Part shown: in pieces, positions 33,693-44,269 of the stretch
Layout of the letters: each line of letters opens with the position of its first letter
Position numbering within the stretch: the first letter of the stretch is position 1
Source: Ariolimax columbianus
Taxonomy: Eukaryota > Mollusca > Gastropoda > Stylommatophora > Arionidae
DNA: 64,000 nucleotides
Assembly (NCBI GenBank): GCA_036924085.1
Contig: JAVGWX010000004.1
Span: 75,457,590-75,521,589 of the forward strand
Reading direction: 5' to 3'
Notes under the pieces: generated by a model
Seen by the model: only the letters and a program-made list of their open reading frames with translations
What the model was told of the DNA's origin: nothing
The model's database searches: none
Program-made: the position numbers and the translations under genes

Positions 33693-34289
33693 AAACAATC
33701 ATAGGATCAAACAAAATCATATATAATAATCACAGGATCAAATAAAACATATGTAACAATCACAGGATCAAACAAAACATATGTAACAATCACAGGATCA
33801 AACAAAACATATGTAGCAATCACAGGATCAGACAAATCATATGTAACAATCACAGGATCAAACAAAACATATGTAACAATCACAGGATCAGACAAATCAT
33901 ATGTAACAATCACAGGATCAAATAAAACATATGTAACAATAACAGGATCAAACAAAACATATGTAACAATCACAGGATCAAACAAAACATATGTAACAAT
34001 CACAGGATCAAACAAAACATATGTAACAATCACAGGATCAAACAAAACATATGTAACAATCACAGGATCAAACAAAACATATGTAACAATCATAGGATCA
34101 AACAAAACATATGAAACAATCATAGGATCAAACAAAACATATGTAACAATCACAGGATCAAACAAAACATATGCAACCATCACAGGATCAAACAAATCAT
34201 ATGTAACAATCACAGGATCAAACAAAACATATGTAACAATCACAGGATCAGACAAATCATATGTAACAATCACAGGATCAAACAAAACA
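33693..34289. repeat. 30-bp minisatellite, about 20 copies
   Basis: The unit contains ATGTAACAATCACAGGATCA followed by AACAAAACAT and recurs exactly every 30 bases. Variants include ACAAATCAT, CATAGGATC and AATAAAACAT. It lies between the 15-bp array and the 5' side of LINE F. The minus-strand open frame of 221 codons (repeat VIVTYVLFDP) is a product of the period. Confidence 0.96.
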
Positions 34290-34309
34290 AAGGAACAAAG
34301 AGGTACCAG

Positions 34310-34776
34310 AGGCGGCACAAAGACATCAAAGAGAAACCAGACGACAATAGTCGCATCAGTCCGGAACAACAAGAACGATCATTGACAAACACAAAACGAC
34401 CGATTTAACCGTGCTCCAACGCGCACCTCCCCCAGGCCTAGCGAGCCGCACAGAAGAAATCAGTCATCTCCGATATGTATACTCGGAACTAGTCCACTCG
34501 GCAGACCAGTCACGACGACACTTCGATGGCCCATGAACCAACCGAACACGCCTACGACCCGAACCGATAAGTACACCCATCCACCCACGACCATTCTCTA
34601 GAAAAATGCGTTCTACGTCATTTCCTCTAACTTGCAAAGAGGATATGACGTCCTTGGGGTATCGGAAACGCGTGCCCACTCCGACTCGCGTCATACTTGG
34701 TGCGAAAATGGCGACGAGATCCATATAGATGCAGGAAAGGGTCAATACCACATAGGTGGAGTTGGTTTCATTATCT
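34310..34776 (+). mobile_element. LINE F, 5' part (endonuclease start), left of nested insertion
   Basis: The plus strand reads RGYDVLGVSETRAHSDSRHT and then GQYHIGGVGFII just before the junction, which is the N-terminal half of an AP endonuclease of an RTE-like LINE. The frame is resumed at 36787 after a 2.0-kb insertion. The sequence before 34630 is non-coding or decayed and abuts the 30-bp array. The last 12 bases (34765-34776, GTTTCATTATCT) are the target site duplicated at 36775-36786. Confidence 0.8.
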
Positions 34777-36774
34777 TTTTCTTCTTCTTCATCGTTCATC
34801 CTCAGATCAAGGTTCCGGTTTCTCTTACAAAGGACACCGTTGTTTGTAAGGCTGTTTCGTCTCCATACAGCTTTTGTCTCATATCTGTCTCAAGAGGCCA
34901 GTATTGTTCTCTCTTTTCCTGCGTGAGCATGCAGTTTTGCAGGATGTGTTCCACGGTCATGATATGATCCCCACATGGGCACCTGTTCCAATCCTTATTT
35001 TGTTGTAAAGATGACCCTTGAGTCTGTTATGCCCAGTTCTCAGTCTGAAGATGATGACTTGCTCTTCTCTAGTTAAGTTATAGTAGCTGTCTTCTTTTCG
35101 GAAGTCGGGGTGTTTTACCCTGAAGTTTTCGTTAATTATGGTCTATGCCTCATTATATGTGATACTCAGGTCTGTTTGTGGAGATCCTCCTCCACTCGTT
35201 GCTAGTTTGTCTGCAGCTTCATTGCCTTCAATATTGTAGTGAGATGTGATCCACTGTATGACCAACCTTGGGTGTTCTGCTGAGAGCTGTGTCAGGGAGA
35301 ACATACATTGCTCGAGATCTTCATCTTTGTGTCGTTTTAGCGCTGCTAATACTGACACGGCATCAGTCAGGAATACTATGTTTTCTTGGTGGATATCTTT
35401 ATCTTGGATTACAAGCTCAGCTGAGGCCTTCAGTGCCTCTGCTTCTGCACGGAAATTATTGGAATATGTTCCCGTTGTTAATACTCGTTTTTTTCTTCTC
35501 CATTCCTTAGTCCTCAATTGGATGAGCCATGTTAGATGAGCCATCTGTATATACGTGTGTCCATGTTTCTAGTAGGTATACTCTCCTAAGATATTCTTCC
35601 TTGAAAAATTTCTTTTCTGAATCTGAGTTCCCTTTTTCCCTATATCCTCCATGGTTTCTACCATCTCAGGAGACTTGGCTTTTTTTCCATGGTGGGATTT
35701 GGGATGTTTGTTTTATATATCTAACAACTGCCTGGCTTATGATTTGGTCTGCTTTTGTAAGTTCTTTTGTTTTTGATATGAAGTGGTTTCTCTTTAATCT
35801 CCCTCTTCTCATACTTTCGATTCGTGTGATATTCTCCATTGTATTTATTGGTGTTGTTCTCATAGCTCCAGTGATGATACATATACCTTGGTTTTGGGTT
35901 GTATTTATTTTGTGAAAGTTATTCTTTGTTGCTGTGGACCATGTTGCTATCCCGTATTCTAGCACTGGTCTCACATAACCTGTGTACAGTTTCTTTAGGT
36001 TGCCCGTGTCCGCTCCCCATGTTGAGCCTGATATCTTACTCATTTTGGCCATTCTGTTCTTAGCTTTGTTGTTGGCTTTTTTTATCTGGTTTTTCCATGT
36101 CAACCTTGGGTCCATTGTTATTCCCAGATAAGTTGGACTTATGTCAATGGGGAGAGTCTGGCCATCTACTTTCAGGATTACTTCTTGGGGCTTGGCAGAT
36201 AGAGAGAAGATTGTGTTCGTGGTTTTGGATTCGTTTATAGTGATATGTCATTTTTTTGTCCATGTTTCTATTTTATTTAGGGCCTCCTGCATTTGGTTTA
36301 TAGCTACAGGTGTAGACTCTTCGGATGTCCATAGTGCCAGGTCATCTGCATATAGTGTACTGTGTACTATTTTGTGGATTTCTATGATTAAATCATTGAT
36401 ATATATGAGGAACAGCATGGGTGAGAGTATTCCACCTTGTGGAACTCCTTGTTCTATTTTCATCTTTTTGCTGCTGAGGTGTCCTTGGAGTTGCACTCTT
36501 GCTGTCCTGTTATCTAGATAATCACTGATCCACTTGTACATGTTGTTGATTACACCCATTTGCAGTTGTTTAACTTTTAACCCACTCTTCCATATTTTAT
36601 CAAAGGCTTTTTCAAGGTCTATCCAGACTGGCCAGTGTTCTCTTTTTACTTGAAATTCATCTTCTATCTGTTATATGTGCCACCTGATCTTCGGTCGATC
36701 TGTTTCTACGAAAACCTGCTTGGTGGGGGATAAGTAAATTCTTTGATTCCATATGCCAGGTTATTCTAGTGTTA
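34777..36774 (-). mobile_element. LINE B insertion, 5'-truncated, with target duplication
   Basis: This 1,998-base I-group-like LINE is inserted in reverse into LINE F and flanked by perfect GTTTCATTATCT repeats. Its tail (TTTTTCTTCTTCTTC, i.e. GAA on its own strand) is at 34777-34791. From its 5' side it encodes RT: WISDYLDNRTARVQLQGHLS, VPQGGILSPMLFLIYINDL and LYADDLALWTSEE (36559-36248), thumb and AGNLKKLYTGYVRPVLEYG-type motif (36115-35666), RNase H with NFRAEAEALKASAEL, VFLTDAVSVLAAL and SHYNIEGNEAADKLA (35544-35143), and the FRLRTGH/Cys-His tail region near 35070-34960. Stops separate the blocks. A piece of the same family is at 44270-44600. Confidence 0.93.
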
Positions 36775-36786
36775 GTTTCATTATCT

Positions 36787-38290
36787 CAAAAGCCATGTAA
36801 AAAAACGTAATCTCTGTGCAAATCATCTCCTCGCGACTTGCCACGTTAGAATTACAAGTCCCTGGACAGAAGAAACCATTCCCCATCATACAATGCTACG
36901 CACTCCATAACCGTTACTACGAGGAAGCTGTGGAGCTGTTCTATGAAAACCTCGAGCAAATATTACACCGCACTGCCTACAAAAGGGTCGCCCTAGGCGA
37001 TCTGAATGCCAGGGTGGGCTCCAGACGGACAAAGGAACGATTTATAGGCGCGTTTCCGAAGACCAGCTTTAAAGACCAAGGAGATCTACTGGCTATCTTT
37101 GCGGAGACGCAGAAATTGTTCGCAGCCAATACGTTCTTTAAGAAACCAGCAGGAAAAAGATGGACGCGGCACTCTCGAAATTGACAAATAAAAGCAGAAA
37201 TCGATTATGTTATGTGTGACGGCATCCAATTAGTACTGGACCTGCAAAAATCCCCGCGAGCAGGCTGGATTCAGAAAGAGGTTCCCCACTACTGACCACC
37301 TACACAATCCATAAGCTGCTGGAGAGAGAACGTGAACTACGTCTGCCCATATATCTAGTGTTTATAGACTACGAAAAACCCAATAACTGTTCCACTAGCA
37401 AGAGGAGTGCGTCAGGAAGACACAAATTTCTCCAAAGCTTTTCACAGCGGCGCCTGAGGACATCTTCCAACAGCTGAGTTGGGCGATAGAGGCATACATA
37501 TAGATGGGGAAAGGCTCACCCATTTACGCTTTGCGGATGACATTGTGTTCATCAGCCACATCACCGAGGAGGCACAACACTCCCTGAGCGAACTAGATGA
37601 GATCGGTAGAGGTGTCCGATGACGGATAAAAACGCAATGCCTCCGAAACCCTTACTGCCGCAAATTCGAGATCAAGCTGAAAAATGAGCTTATCAAAGAT
37701 GTCAGCTGCTACTTATACTTAGGGAAAGAAAGAAATGCCATCAACACACTAGACCGAGAAATCTCAAGACTACGAGCTGCAGCCTGGTCTAGCTTCACTA
37801 CCATAAAGCCTATACTCCTGCAGCTGAAAGACACAATGGCAAGAGCGCACCTTTTCAATTCTGCGGTCACACCAGCCATGATCTACGGATGTCAAGGTTG
37901 GATCTACGCAACGCGGATGCAGAGAAACTACGAGTTACCCAGCGATCGATGGAAAGACGCGTCCTTGGGATCTCGATCAGAGATCGAATCCACAATACTG
38001 AAATAAGAGAACGCACTCTATTTCGGGACGTCGTGGAGGTTGAGTTGTACTGCAAATACCACTGGGCTGGTCACGTGGTGAGCAAGCCAGATAACAGATG
38101 GACACTCAGAACGACGTTTTGGTGGCCATATGATTATATACGACCACGCGGCCTCCCACCAATACGATGGCGAGACGGTCTGCTGAGAGACCTAAGCACG
38201 AAATAGTACGACACAGCGAAAGATCGGACTGCATACAGGACATTGTTGGCTACCTCGCATACGGCACACGCGCCGGACTGAAGTCGAAGA
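36787..38290 (+). mobile_element. LINE F, 3' part (endonuclease to C-terminus)
   Basis: The element interrupted at 34776 continues here. An open block at 36816-37184 reads IISSRLATLELQVPGQKKPF, KRVALGDLNARVGSRRTKE and FAANTFFKKPAGKRWT, completing the endonuclease. EIDYVMCD follows. RT motifs appear in broken frames: AGFRKRFPTTDHLH (37265), LVFIDYEK (37355), ISPKLFTAAPEDIFQQL (37420) and LTHLRFADDIVFISH (37515). The C-terminus reads RVTQRSMERRVLGISIRDRI and HWAGHVVSKPDNRWTLR (37930-38110). This motif set is typical of the RTE clade. The element ends in a (TATTG)n tail at 38291-38340. Confidence 0.88.
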
Positions 38291-38716
38291 TATTGTATTA
38301 TATTGTATTATATTGTATTGTATTGTATTGTATTGTATTGAAAAACGATGCCTATTACCAGTTGAACCGAAGAAAGCAGGTCGTGGTCTTCAGACTTCGC
38401 ACAGGCCACACTAGACTGAGGTACCACCTATTCAATAAATTGAAGATAGGTGGCACTGACGAATGCTCGTGTAGTAGTGAAAATGTGTGAAAATGACCGC
38501 TGAACATTTGCTGCAAAACTGCCCGACATACGAGGATCAGAGAAAGCAGATGTGGCCATCACCAGTGGCAACACTAGACAAGCTCTATGGCAGTGTCGAC
38601 AGCCTCGGGATGACCGCTGCTTTTTTCGAAAAAATACAGGTTGACGTCTGACAGCGTACGATGAAGAAGTATTGTATTGTATTGTATTATATTGTATTGT
38701 ATTGTATTGTATTGTA
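38291..38716 (+). repeat. (TATTG)n tail split by a LINE A fragment
   Basis: TATTG/TATTA pentanucleotides occupy 38291-38340, then a LINE A fragment, then again 38670-38716. The simplest reading is that a short LINE A copy inserted into the pentanucleotide tail of LINE F. Confidence 0.85.
38341..38669 (+). mobile_element. LINE A 3' fragment inside (TATTG)n
   Basis: It reads KNDAYYQLNRRKQVVVFRLR, TGHTRLRYHLFNKLKIGGTD and the Cys/His tail, here damaged (ECSCSSENV in place of ECPCGTG), then runs to the LINE A end TGACAGCGTACGATGAAGAAG. Only the last 330 bases of the element are present, the usual extreme 5' truncation. The GAAGAAG end shows that the 3' terminus is intact. Confidence 0.9.
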
Positions 38717-38719
38717 TAT

Positions 38720-39590
38720 CTACTCATTCCGGGAACTTTTTGCAGCTACCTCGTATTATCTAAGAACTTCACTAGAATAATTTAATCTCGTAGTGCACCG
38801 GCAGCTAGTGAAGTTGTTGGTCCCTGACAGTCAGCTAACTTCTGTTGTCGGAAATGCGCTGTGGAACAAAAGGATTCCCAAACGTTGGGAGTGTGCCCCT
38901 TTGGTGCCCGTAGAACACCCCGAATGAGATGCTCCTTGAGGGTTCAGATTACAACTCTCGCTCCGTCAGAGCTAGTTACGACCTTCCTGTCTGAACTGAA
39001 CCCACTCAGTTTGTTGTCATCTCGGCAGGCCCTAGAACTGAACTCGAGACTGCTACAACTGCCTTGTCTGGTTACTGCGTCTGAGTTTACCGACTCAGTT
39101 TGTTGTCATTCTCAGCAGACTCAAGAGCTGAACCTGTGAGCGATACAGCTACTTTGTCTCTCGTGTCCACGGGAAGAGTTACCATTCATCCCAATTGGCA
39201 CTATTGCAATTGCCAAAGGAACAGTGTGGAATAGCCGTCTGAAAGTGCTACCAGAGCCAGACATGGGCATTGAATATGGCACAGGAACAGAAGTTAATAA
39301 TAAATAATAATAAAGTTCGCCTAGGCATCTGAGGCCCGTTGCATCGGTCGACCACCATTATGACCAGTCAAAACGGCGCTCTGTCAGACCTCATCTACAG
39401 CAATCCCCAGTGGCGGGGCAGTGGGAGCGCTGCTGCGTCCCGACTTGGCAGTGGGGGTGTCGACCGCAATCCCTGTGGGCTCCTGATAGAGAGCCGGGTA
39501 CTCCCCTGCCTTGGGATGGGGACCGCGAGGTAACAAAAGTTAGCTACCTGCGAAATACGGTACATACGAAAGGTCACTAACAACACCACA
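38720..39590. other. Intergenic stretch, nothing firmly recognised
   Basis: CTCAGTTTGTTGTCAT occurs twice (39006, 39092) within a weak 85-base duplication. An open frame of 64 codons at 39339-39533 is Gly/Ser-rich but has no known motif. AATAATAATAA lies at 39299-39311. Confidence 0.4.
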
Positions 39591-39599
39591 TGAGACAGA

Positions 39600-39900
39600 A
39601 TCACAAATTCGAATTTTCGGGAGAAGGTTGGAACAATTCTCCTGCATACAGTACACCGAGCAGAGAATGAATTGGTTTGGCCAAATTGTCAGAATGCAAA
39701 CAGACCACATTGTTCAAGCAACCTTCTACATGAGAACATCAGGAAGAAGGGCTAGAGGTAGACCCAGGAAAATATGGATAGACAGCGTAACGAGACCTGC
39801 CGTAAAATGAGAGAAAACGTTACTCGGGTCACGAGAGAGGCGAAATGCAAATATATACCACGACACTGGGCTACAAACCGGTAGAAAGTGAGACGATACA
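39600..39900 (+). mobile_element. Short LINE C-terminal fragment
   Basis: The frame at 39628-39810 reads RMNWFGQIVRMQTDHIVQAT and GRRARGRPRKIWIDSVT, the conserved tail after the RT in RTE-like elements (WFGHxxRM and RGRPRKxW). Everything upstream is missing, so the copy is strongly 5' truncated. Confidence 0.7.
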
Positions 39901-40720
39901 AGAAGAAAGAAGCAGAGGACAAACAGTGATTGGCCTAAGGTGTCTTTGCATTATGGCGAGGCTGCCTCCTTTTTGTAGTTCATGCTGATCTCATGTTGGC
40001 AGGAGAGAAGTGTATGAGAATCTTTTGGTTTGGGACACAGAAATGAAAGAAGAGACAAACTGGTTGAATTCTGCATTGACAAAATAACCTCTACATTGCC
40101 AACACCTTATTCAAACAACATCAGAGATGACTATACACGTCGGCCTCCCATGGTGATAACAGCAGGAACTAGACAGATTACATCCTAGTACAACAAAGTT
40201 GGAGGTCAGGTGTGCTTTTACAACAACAAAAAACGCTCACAGGAGCGAACTGCGACACGGATCACAAACTACTGGTTGCAATTTTCAAGATAATACTGAA
40301 AAGGGCGAGCAAAGGTAAGCGACCAATAAAATGTAAAAGCGACAATTGAATAAAGTCTCTAAGTACAAAATAAGTTTGAGGTGTTGATGGCAGTCCAAGA
40401 AGAGATGACATCGGGCGAATTAACCACACTTGCAAGGTTTTATTTAATCTCTGTTGCGCAAAACATGTTTCACATAATGAATCTCAAGAAACAGAGCAAC
40501 ATGACGAAAGAATACTGAAGCTCATTGGAAATAGGAGGAAATTAAAGCAAAAGGGATTTTAGAGAACCAGCACAACATTTAGATAGAGTACAATAACTGT
40601 AGTAAGAGAAATAAGAAAAGATAAAGCGAGAAACATAATGGTCATCTGTAAAAACATTGAATAACTACAACAAGGCAGGGAGGGACATTCCCTTAAAGAG
40701 ATAAGAAAACTGACAAGAGA
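39900..40720. other. Intergenic stretch, nothing recognised
   Basis: AT-rich sequence without legible coding motifs or tandem repeats on either strand. Confidence 0.4.
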
Positions 40721-40724
40721 ATAG

Positions 40725-41000
40725 TCCCGAGTGGTCCGCCGGGGTCTTTGTGTATGACAAGGACAAGAATAGCACCACTGTCCCACAGATAGCATGTCGT
40801 AAGAGGCGAATAACTGTATCACATTGCATAGCACTGGTCATGTTCAGGTGGTTTTTTTAGAGCAGTATAGATAGCTCCTAACAGTCTGCGGGTCTACTTT
40901 CCTGAATGTTTGAGTCTATTAAGAAGGATTCGCACATCGGCTAACCGCCCTCCGCGGCACTTGTCCCAACGCAGCAGAGTAATAAGCTGCTCGAGCCTAG
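40725..41000 (-). mobile_element. SINE B-related fragment
   Basis: Similar in reverse to 19480-19700 (shared CCACAGATAGCATGT/ACATGCTCTCTGTCGG, CTAACAGTCTGCGGGTCTAC, GAGTCTATTAAGAAGGA and CGCACATCGG). Only the 3' half of the longer subtype is present. The following 41045-41100 resembles 17262-17345. Confidence 0.5.
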
Positions 41001-41109
41001 CCTACTAAGCAGAAAATCCTCCTCCTGGCTACACCCAGATCATACCAGAGCTGGAACCTGCACAGGGTGCACCTGCCCCTGTAGAAGTACAGGTAGACTA
41101 AAAACTAAG

Positions 41110-41755
41110 AAGACAAGATAGTTCCGACCAGTACCCCATATCATCAATCTTAAAGAAGACAACATATTAACAGAAAATAAACATATTCAGAAAAGATGGA
41201 GGAGTGTCCTGTACGAAGATAACTCAAAGCACCCAATTACAATACTATCGAACGAAGCGAGATAACGTGAACCCACATTAGACGAAGTACGGTGGACAAT
41301 CAAAAGCCTAAAAAAAGGGAAGTCAACGGGGTGCGAAGACACTCCAGTGGGACTAATACAGGCAGGAAGGGAGACCAGATCTCGCATTTATCCTGTACTG
41401 TTCAAGAGGATCTAGCACAGCAAAGAGTGGCTAAAAGCACGGAAGAGATCAATCTATATTTCTCTTTCAAAGAAAGGCAACCTGCAACTTTTCCCAAATT
41501 ATCGCAGCTGTGTGATATAATTCGCCACGCTAGCAAGATCGACTTGTGGATTATATTGAAAAGAATAGAAATACAATTTGAATGCGAAATACATAAAGTG
41601 CAAGCAGGGTTCAGCATAGACAGAGGGACCAGAGATCACATATTTAATACTGAACAGCTATAAAAAATGTAGAGAATATAACGTAGATCTATATACATGC
41701 TTTATCGATTATACATAGTATCGATTGTGTAAAGCATAAGCTGTTGTGAGAAGTC
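41110..41755 (+). mobile_element. LINE G, RT 5' half
   Basis: RTE-like RT fingers on the plus strand: a TIKSLKKGKSTG-like start (41290), then LSQLCDIIRHASKIDLWIIL, KRIEIQFECEIHKVQAGFSI and DRGTRDHIFN to 41655, followed by LYTCFIDYT (motif A region) at 41690. It corresponds to the minus-strand copy at 50837-52855 (NYQTIALISHASKILLRILL). The rest of the RT resumes at 42147 after a satellite and a SINE B copy. Confidence 0.75.
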
Positions 41756-41779
41756 ATGATATATGTAGTGTTTCCATTA

Positions 41780-42138
41780 CATCTAAGACCTCTAATCCAT
41801 CTAATCTATCTAATCCATCTAATCTATCTAATCTATATAATCCATCTAATCTATCTAATCCATCTCCTCTATCTAATCTATCTAGCCTATCTAATCTATC
41901 TAATCTATCTAATCCATCTAATCCATCTAATCCATCTCTTCTTCTTCTTCTGCGTTCATTCTCAATCTCCCGCTACCAAGCTCTGAACAGGGCTTTGCAA
42001 GTAACAGGATGTAGTCCGGAGAACGGATTTGCGTTGTGTCGCTAGTTTACAGTTTGACTGCGTATTTGCACCTTTCGGTCCGACACATCCGTCTTCGGCA
42101 GGATCTAATCAACCTAATCCATCTAATGCATCTAATCA
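41780..42138. repeat. 9-bp satellite (ATCTAATCC)n interrupted by SINE B
   Basis: ATCTAATCC and ATCTAATCT alternate from 41780 to 41936 and again from 42103 to 42138. The gap holds a 166-base SINE B copy, so the array existed before that insertion. The whole block splits LINE G between its RT motif A and motif B regions. Reading frames through it give SNPSNLSN repeats without meaning. Confidence 0.88.
41937..42102 (-). mobile_element. SINE B, 5'-truncated copy with (GAA)n tail
   Basis: In its own orientation this ends GGTAGCGGGAGATTGAGAAT, then GAACGCA and (GAA)n (41937-41950 on the plus strand as CTT). The body matches the 3' half of the copy at 14914-15268 (GTCGGACCGAAAGGTGCAAA region). Truncation at the 5' end and a simple 3' tail are signs of target-primed reverse transcription. 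The tail is the same as in LINE A and LINE B. Confidence 0.75.
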
Positions 42139-42146
42139 AATCATTA

Positions 42147-42305
42147 AATCAGGAGCAACAAGCTGCTGTCACAGTATCTGGTGAAACACCAAATTGGTTT
42201 AAAGTACAAATGGAAGTGAGGCAGAGATGCATCTACTCCCCATGTTTATATTTGAGAAAAAGACTATAGTTAAAGCCAACTTCAGGGGAACATTAGTTGA
42301 TCAAC
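42147..42305 (+). mobile_element. LINE G, RT motif B piece
   Basis: EQQAAVTVSGETPNWFKVQM and VRQRCIYSPCLYL form the RT stretch leading to motif B (VRQGCxLSP in active elements). It continues LINE G from 41755 in the right order. It is cut off at 42308 by the start of a LINE A insertion. Confidence 0.7.
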
Positions 42306-42342
42306 ACCCGTCAAGCTAAGAAGAAGTGATGTTTGTGGGAAG

Positions 42343-43008
42343 ATGTACAAGTGGATCAACCACTACCTCAAACAAAGAACGGCCAGAGTCCAAGTACAAG
42401 GGCAGATGAGCAAAAAGGTGACACTCGAGCAGGGAGTACCCCAAGGAGGAGTACTGTCACCCACACTCTTCCTGGTATATATAAACGATATTACAGATAA
42501 TATACCAAGAAGAGTCCATAGCTCAATGTTTGCAGACGATCTGGCTATGTGGACCTCTGAAAAGAATCTCACCATAGCAAGAAATCGGATGCAGACGGCC
42601 CTAACATCGCTGGAAGAGTGGGCGAACTCATGGCTGGTCAAAATAAACGAGGAGAAAACCACATGCACAATATTCTCGCTTTCATTAAAACCCCAAAGTA
42701 CCAAATTAAGTCTAAATTGCAAATTCCTGCGGCCAAACGACAACCCAACCTATCTGGGAGTCACATTTTATCGGCGCATGACATGGAAAAGTCAGATTGA
42801 GAGAAACCGAATGAAAGCCAGAGAAAGAATGGCAATCATGAGGAAACTTGCTGGCACAAGCTGGGAAGCAGACGAAGGCATACTAAAGAAACTGTACACT
42901 GGAAGAGTGAGACCAGTTCTGGGTATGGCATTGCGGCATGGACAACAGCAGCGAAGGCGAATTTCGATAAAGTTAACAAACTTCAAAACCAAGCCACGAG
43001 AATTATAA
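42343..43008 (+). pseudogene. LINE A ORF2, RT palm and thumb
   Basis: An open block of 221 codons. VPQGGVLSPTLFLVYINDI (motif B) is at residues 33-51 and SSMFADDLAMWTSEKNL, with intact FADD, is at 60-76. VKINEEKTTCTIFSL and NPTYLGVTFYRRMTWKSQI follow, then KKLYTGRVRPVLG, where a one-base change of frame replaces the usual EYGIAAW continuation. Motif A is missing because the element is truncated upstream. Confidence 0.85.
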
Positions 43009-43067
43009 CAGGTGGCATGAAGTCAACGCCAATTGTAGAACTTGAAAAGATTACAAAACTGCAATAA

Positions 43068-44210
43068 ATGACCGATAGAAGAGACTGCAGAGCCCAGCTG
43101 CAGTCAGAGAAGCTCCGAAGACTGACCGACCATCCAATGCACCAGAGACTAAACAATTTGGGAAATGGGAAACTAAAGCGGAGAAACTTTGCAGAAATAG
43201 CCAAAGCAAAGATGCACGAAGATCCCATAAACGCACTAACAACACCAAAACCCATCACTACTGTACGAAAACCTACCTGGAGGCAGGATATATTTCCAGA
43301 GGTGGTAGAAAATATACCAGTTATTGCAAACAAAAACTGCCAGACTGAAAAAGAAAGGAGAGATACTACCCTTAGCGTCATATCGAAAAACTACCCAAGC
43401 ATGGACTGGACCCATGCATACACCGACGGTTCTGTAACAAACACAACACAGAACGGAGGGGCAGGAGCATTCCTGAACCTACCAAATGGCAGAAAAATAA
43501 CACTGTCATTCGCTACTGGTAAGTACACAAGCAATTTCAGAGCGGAGGCAGAGGCACTGAGGGCGGCAGTGGAAGAAATGGTGACACACAGTGAAAATGA
43601 AAGCCATATAGTCCTGCTTACAGATGCTCTCGCCGTAGTTACAGCGCTAAAAAGCCAGAAAAACACTGAGCTTAATGACTTAAGAGCAGCACTCTGCAAA
43701 CTGTGTCAGCAGGCCGCACCAAAAAGGGTAGTGGTACAGTGGGTCCCATCACACTGCAACATCCAAGGCAACGAGGAGGCAGACAGACTGGCAAAAGGAG
43801 GTGCAAGACTACCACAAACAGATACCAGTATGACGTACGAAGAGTCAAAACGGCTTATCAAAGCCAGATACATGACCAAATGGGAAACCGAACATACTGG
43901 TTACACCAAAAACGATGCCTATTACCAGTTGAACCGAAGAGAGCAGGTCGTTGTCTTCAGACTTCGCACTGGCCACAATAGACTGAGGTACCACCTATTC
44001 AACAAATTGAAGATAGGGTGTACCGACGAATGCCCGTGCGGTACTGGTAAAATGACCGCTGAACATCTGCTGCAGAACTGCCCGACATACGAGGATCAGA
44101 GAGAGCAGATGTGGCCATCACCAGTGGAACTGCAAGACAAGCTCTATGGCAGTGGCGACAGCCTTAGGATGACCGCCGCTTTTTTCGAAAAAATAATGGT
44201 TACTGTCTGA
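43068..44210 (+). pseudogene. LINE A ORF2, RNase H and intact Cys/His tail
   Basis: An open block of 380 codons. RNase H acidic positions are visible in HAYTDGSVTN, NFRAEAEALRAAVEE, LLTDALAVVTALK and CNIQGNEEADRLAK. After FRLRTGHNRLRYHLFNKLKI comes an intact C-x-C-x7-H-x4-C motif in ECPCGTGKMTAEHLLQNC. It ends with AAFFEKIMVTV and a natural stop, followed by CTGCGTACGCA and the (GAA)n tail. It is the best template here for the family consensus. An upstream TAA at 43065 cuts it from the RT thumb. Confidence 0.88.
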
Positions 44211-44269
44211 CTGCGTACGCAGAAGAAGAAGAAGAAGAAGAAGAAGAAGAAGAAGAAGAAGAAGATTAA

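Larger units (their letters stand above)
42308..44266 (+). mobile_element. LINE A copy, RT to tail, 5' truncated
   Basis: About 2 kb of LINE A begin at GTCAAGCTAAGAAGAAGTG, equivalent to about 7845 in the longest copy. RT motif B and C, thumb, RNase H, the Cys/His tail and (GAA)n (44219-44264) are present. It is the best preserved copy of the 3' half: only one frameshift (about 42920-43010) and one in-frame TAA (43065) separate two long open blocks. It lies directly against LINE G on the left and a LINE B tail on the right. Confidence 0.92.

Noticed and set aside
33707..34372. 221-codon minus-strand frame of VIVTYVLFDP repeats
   Set aside because: It is the 30-bp satellite in translation; no start context or non-repeat domain of its own.
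39339..39533. 64-codon Gly/Ser-rich plus-strand frame
   Set aside because: Short, no motif, no splice or promoter context; length is within chance expectation.
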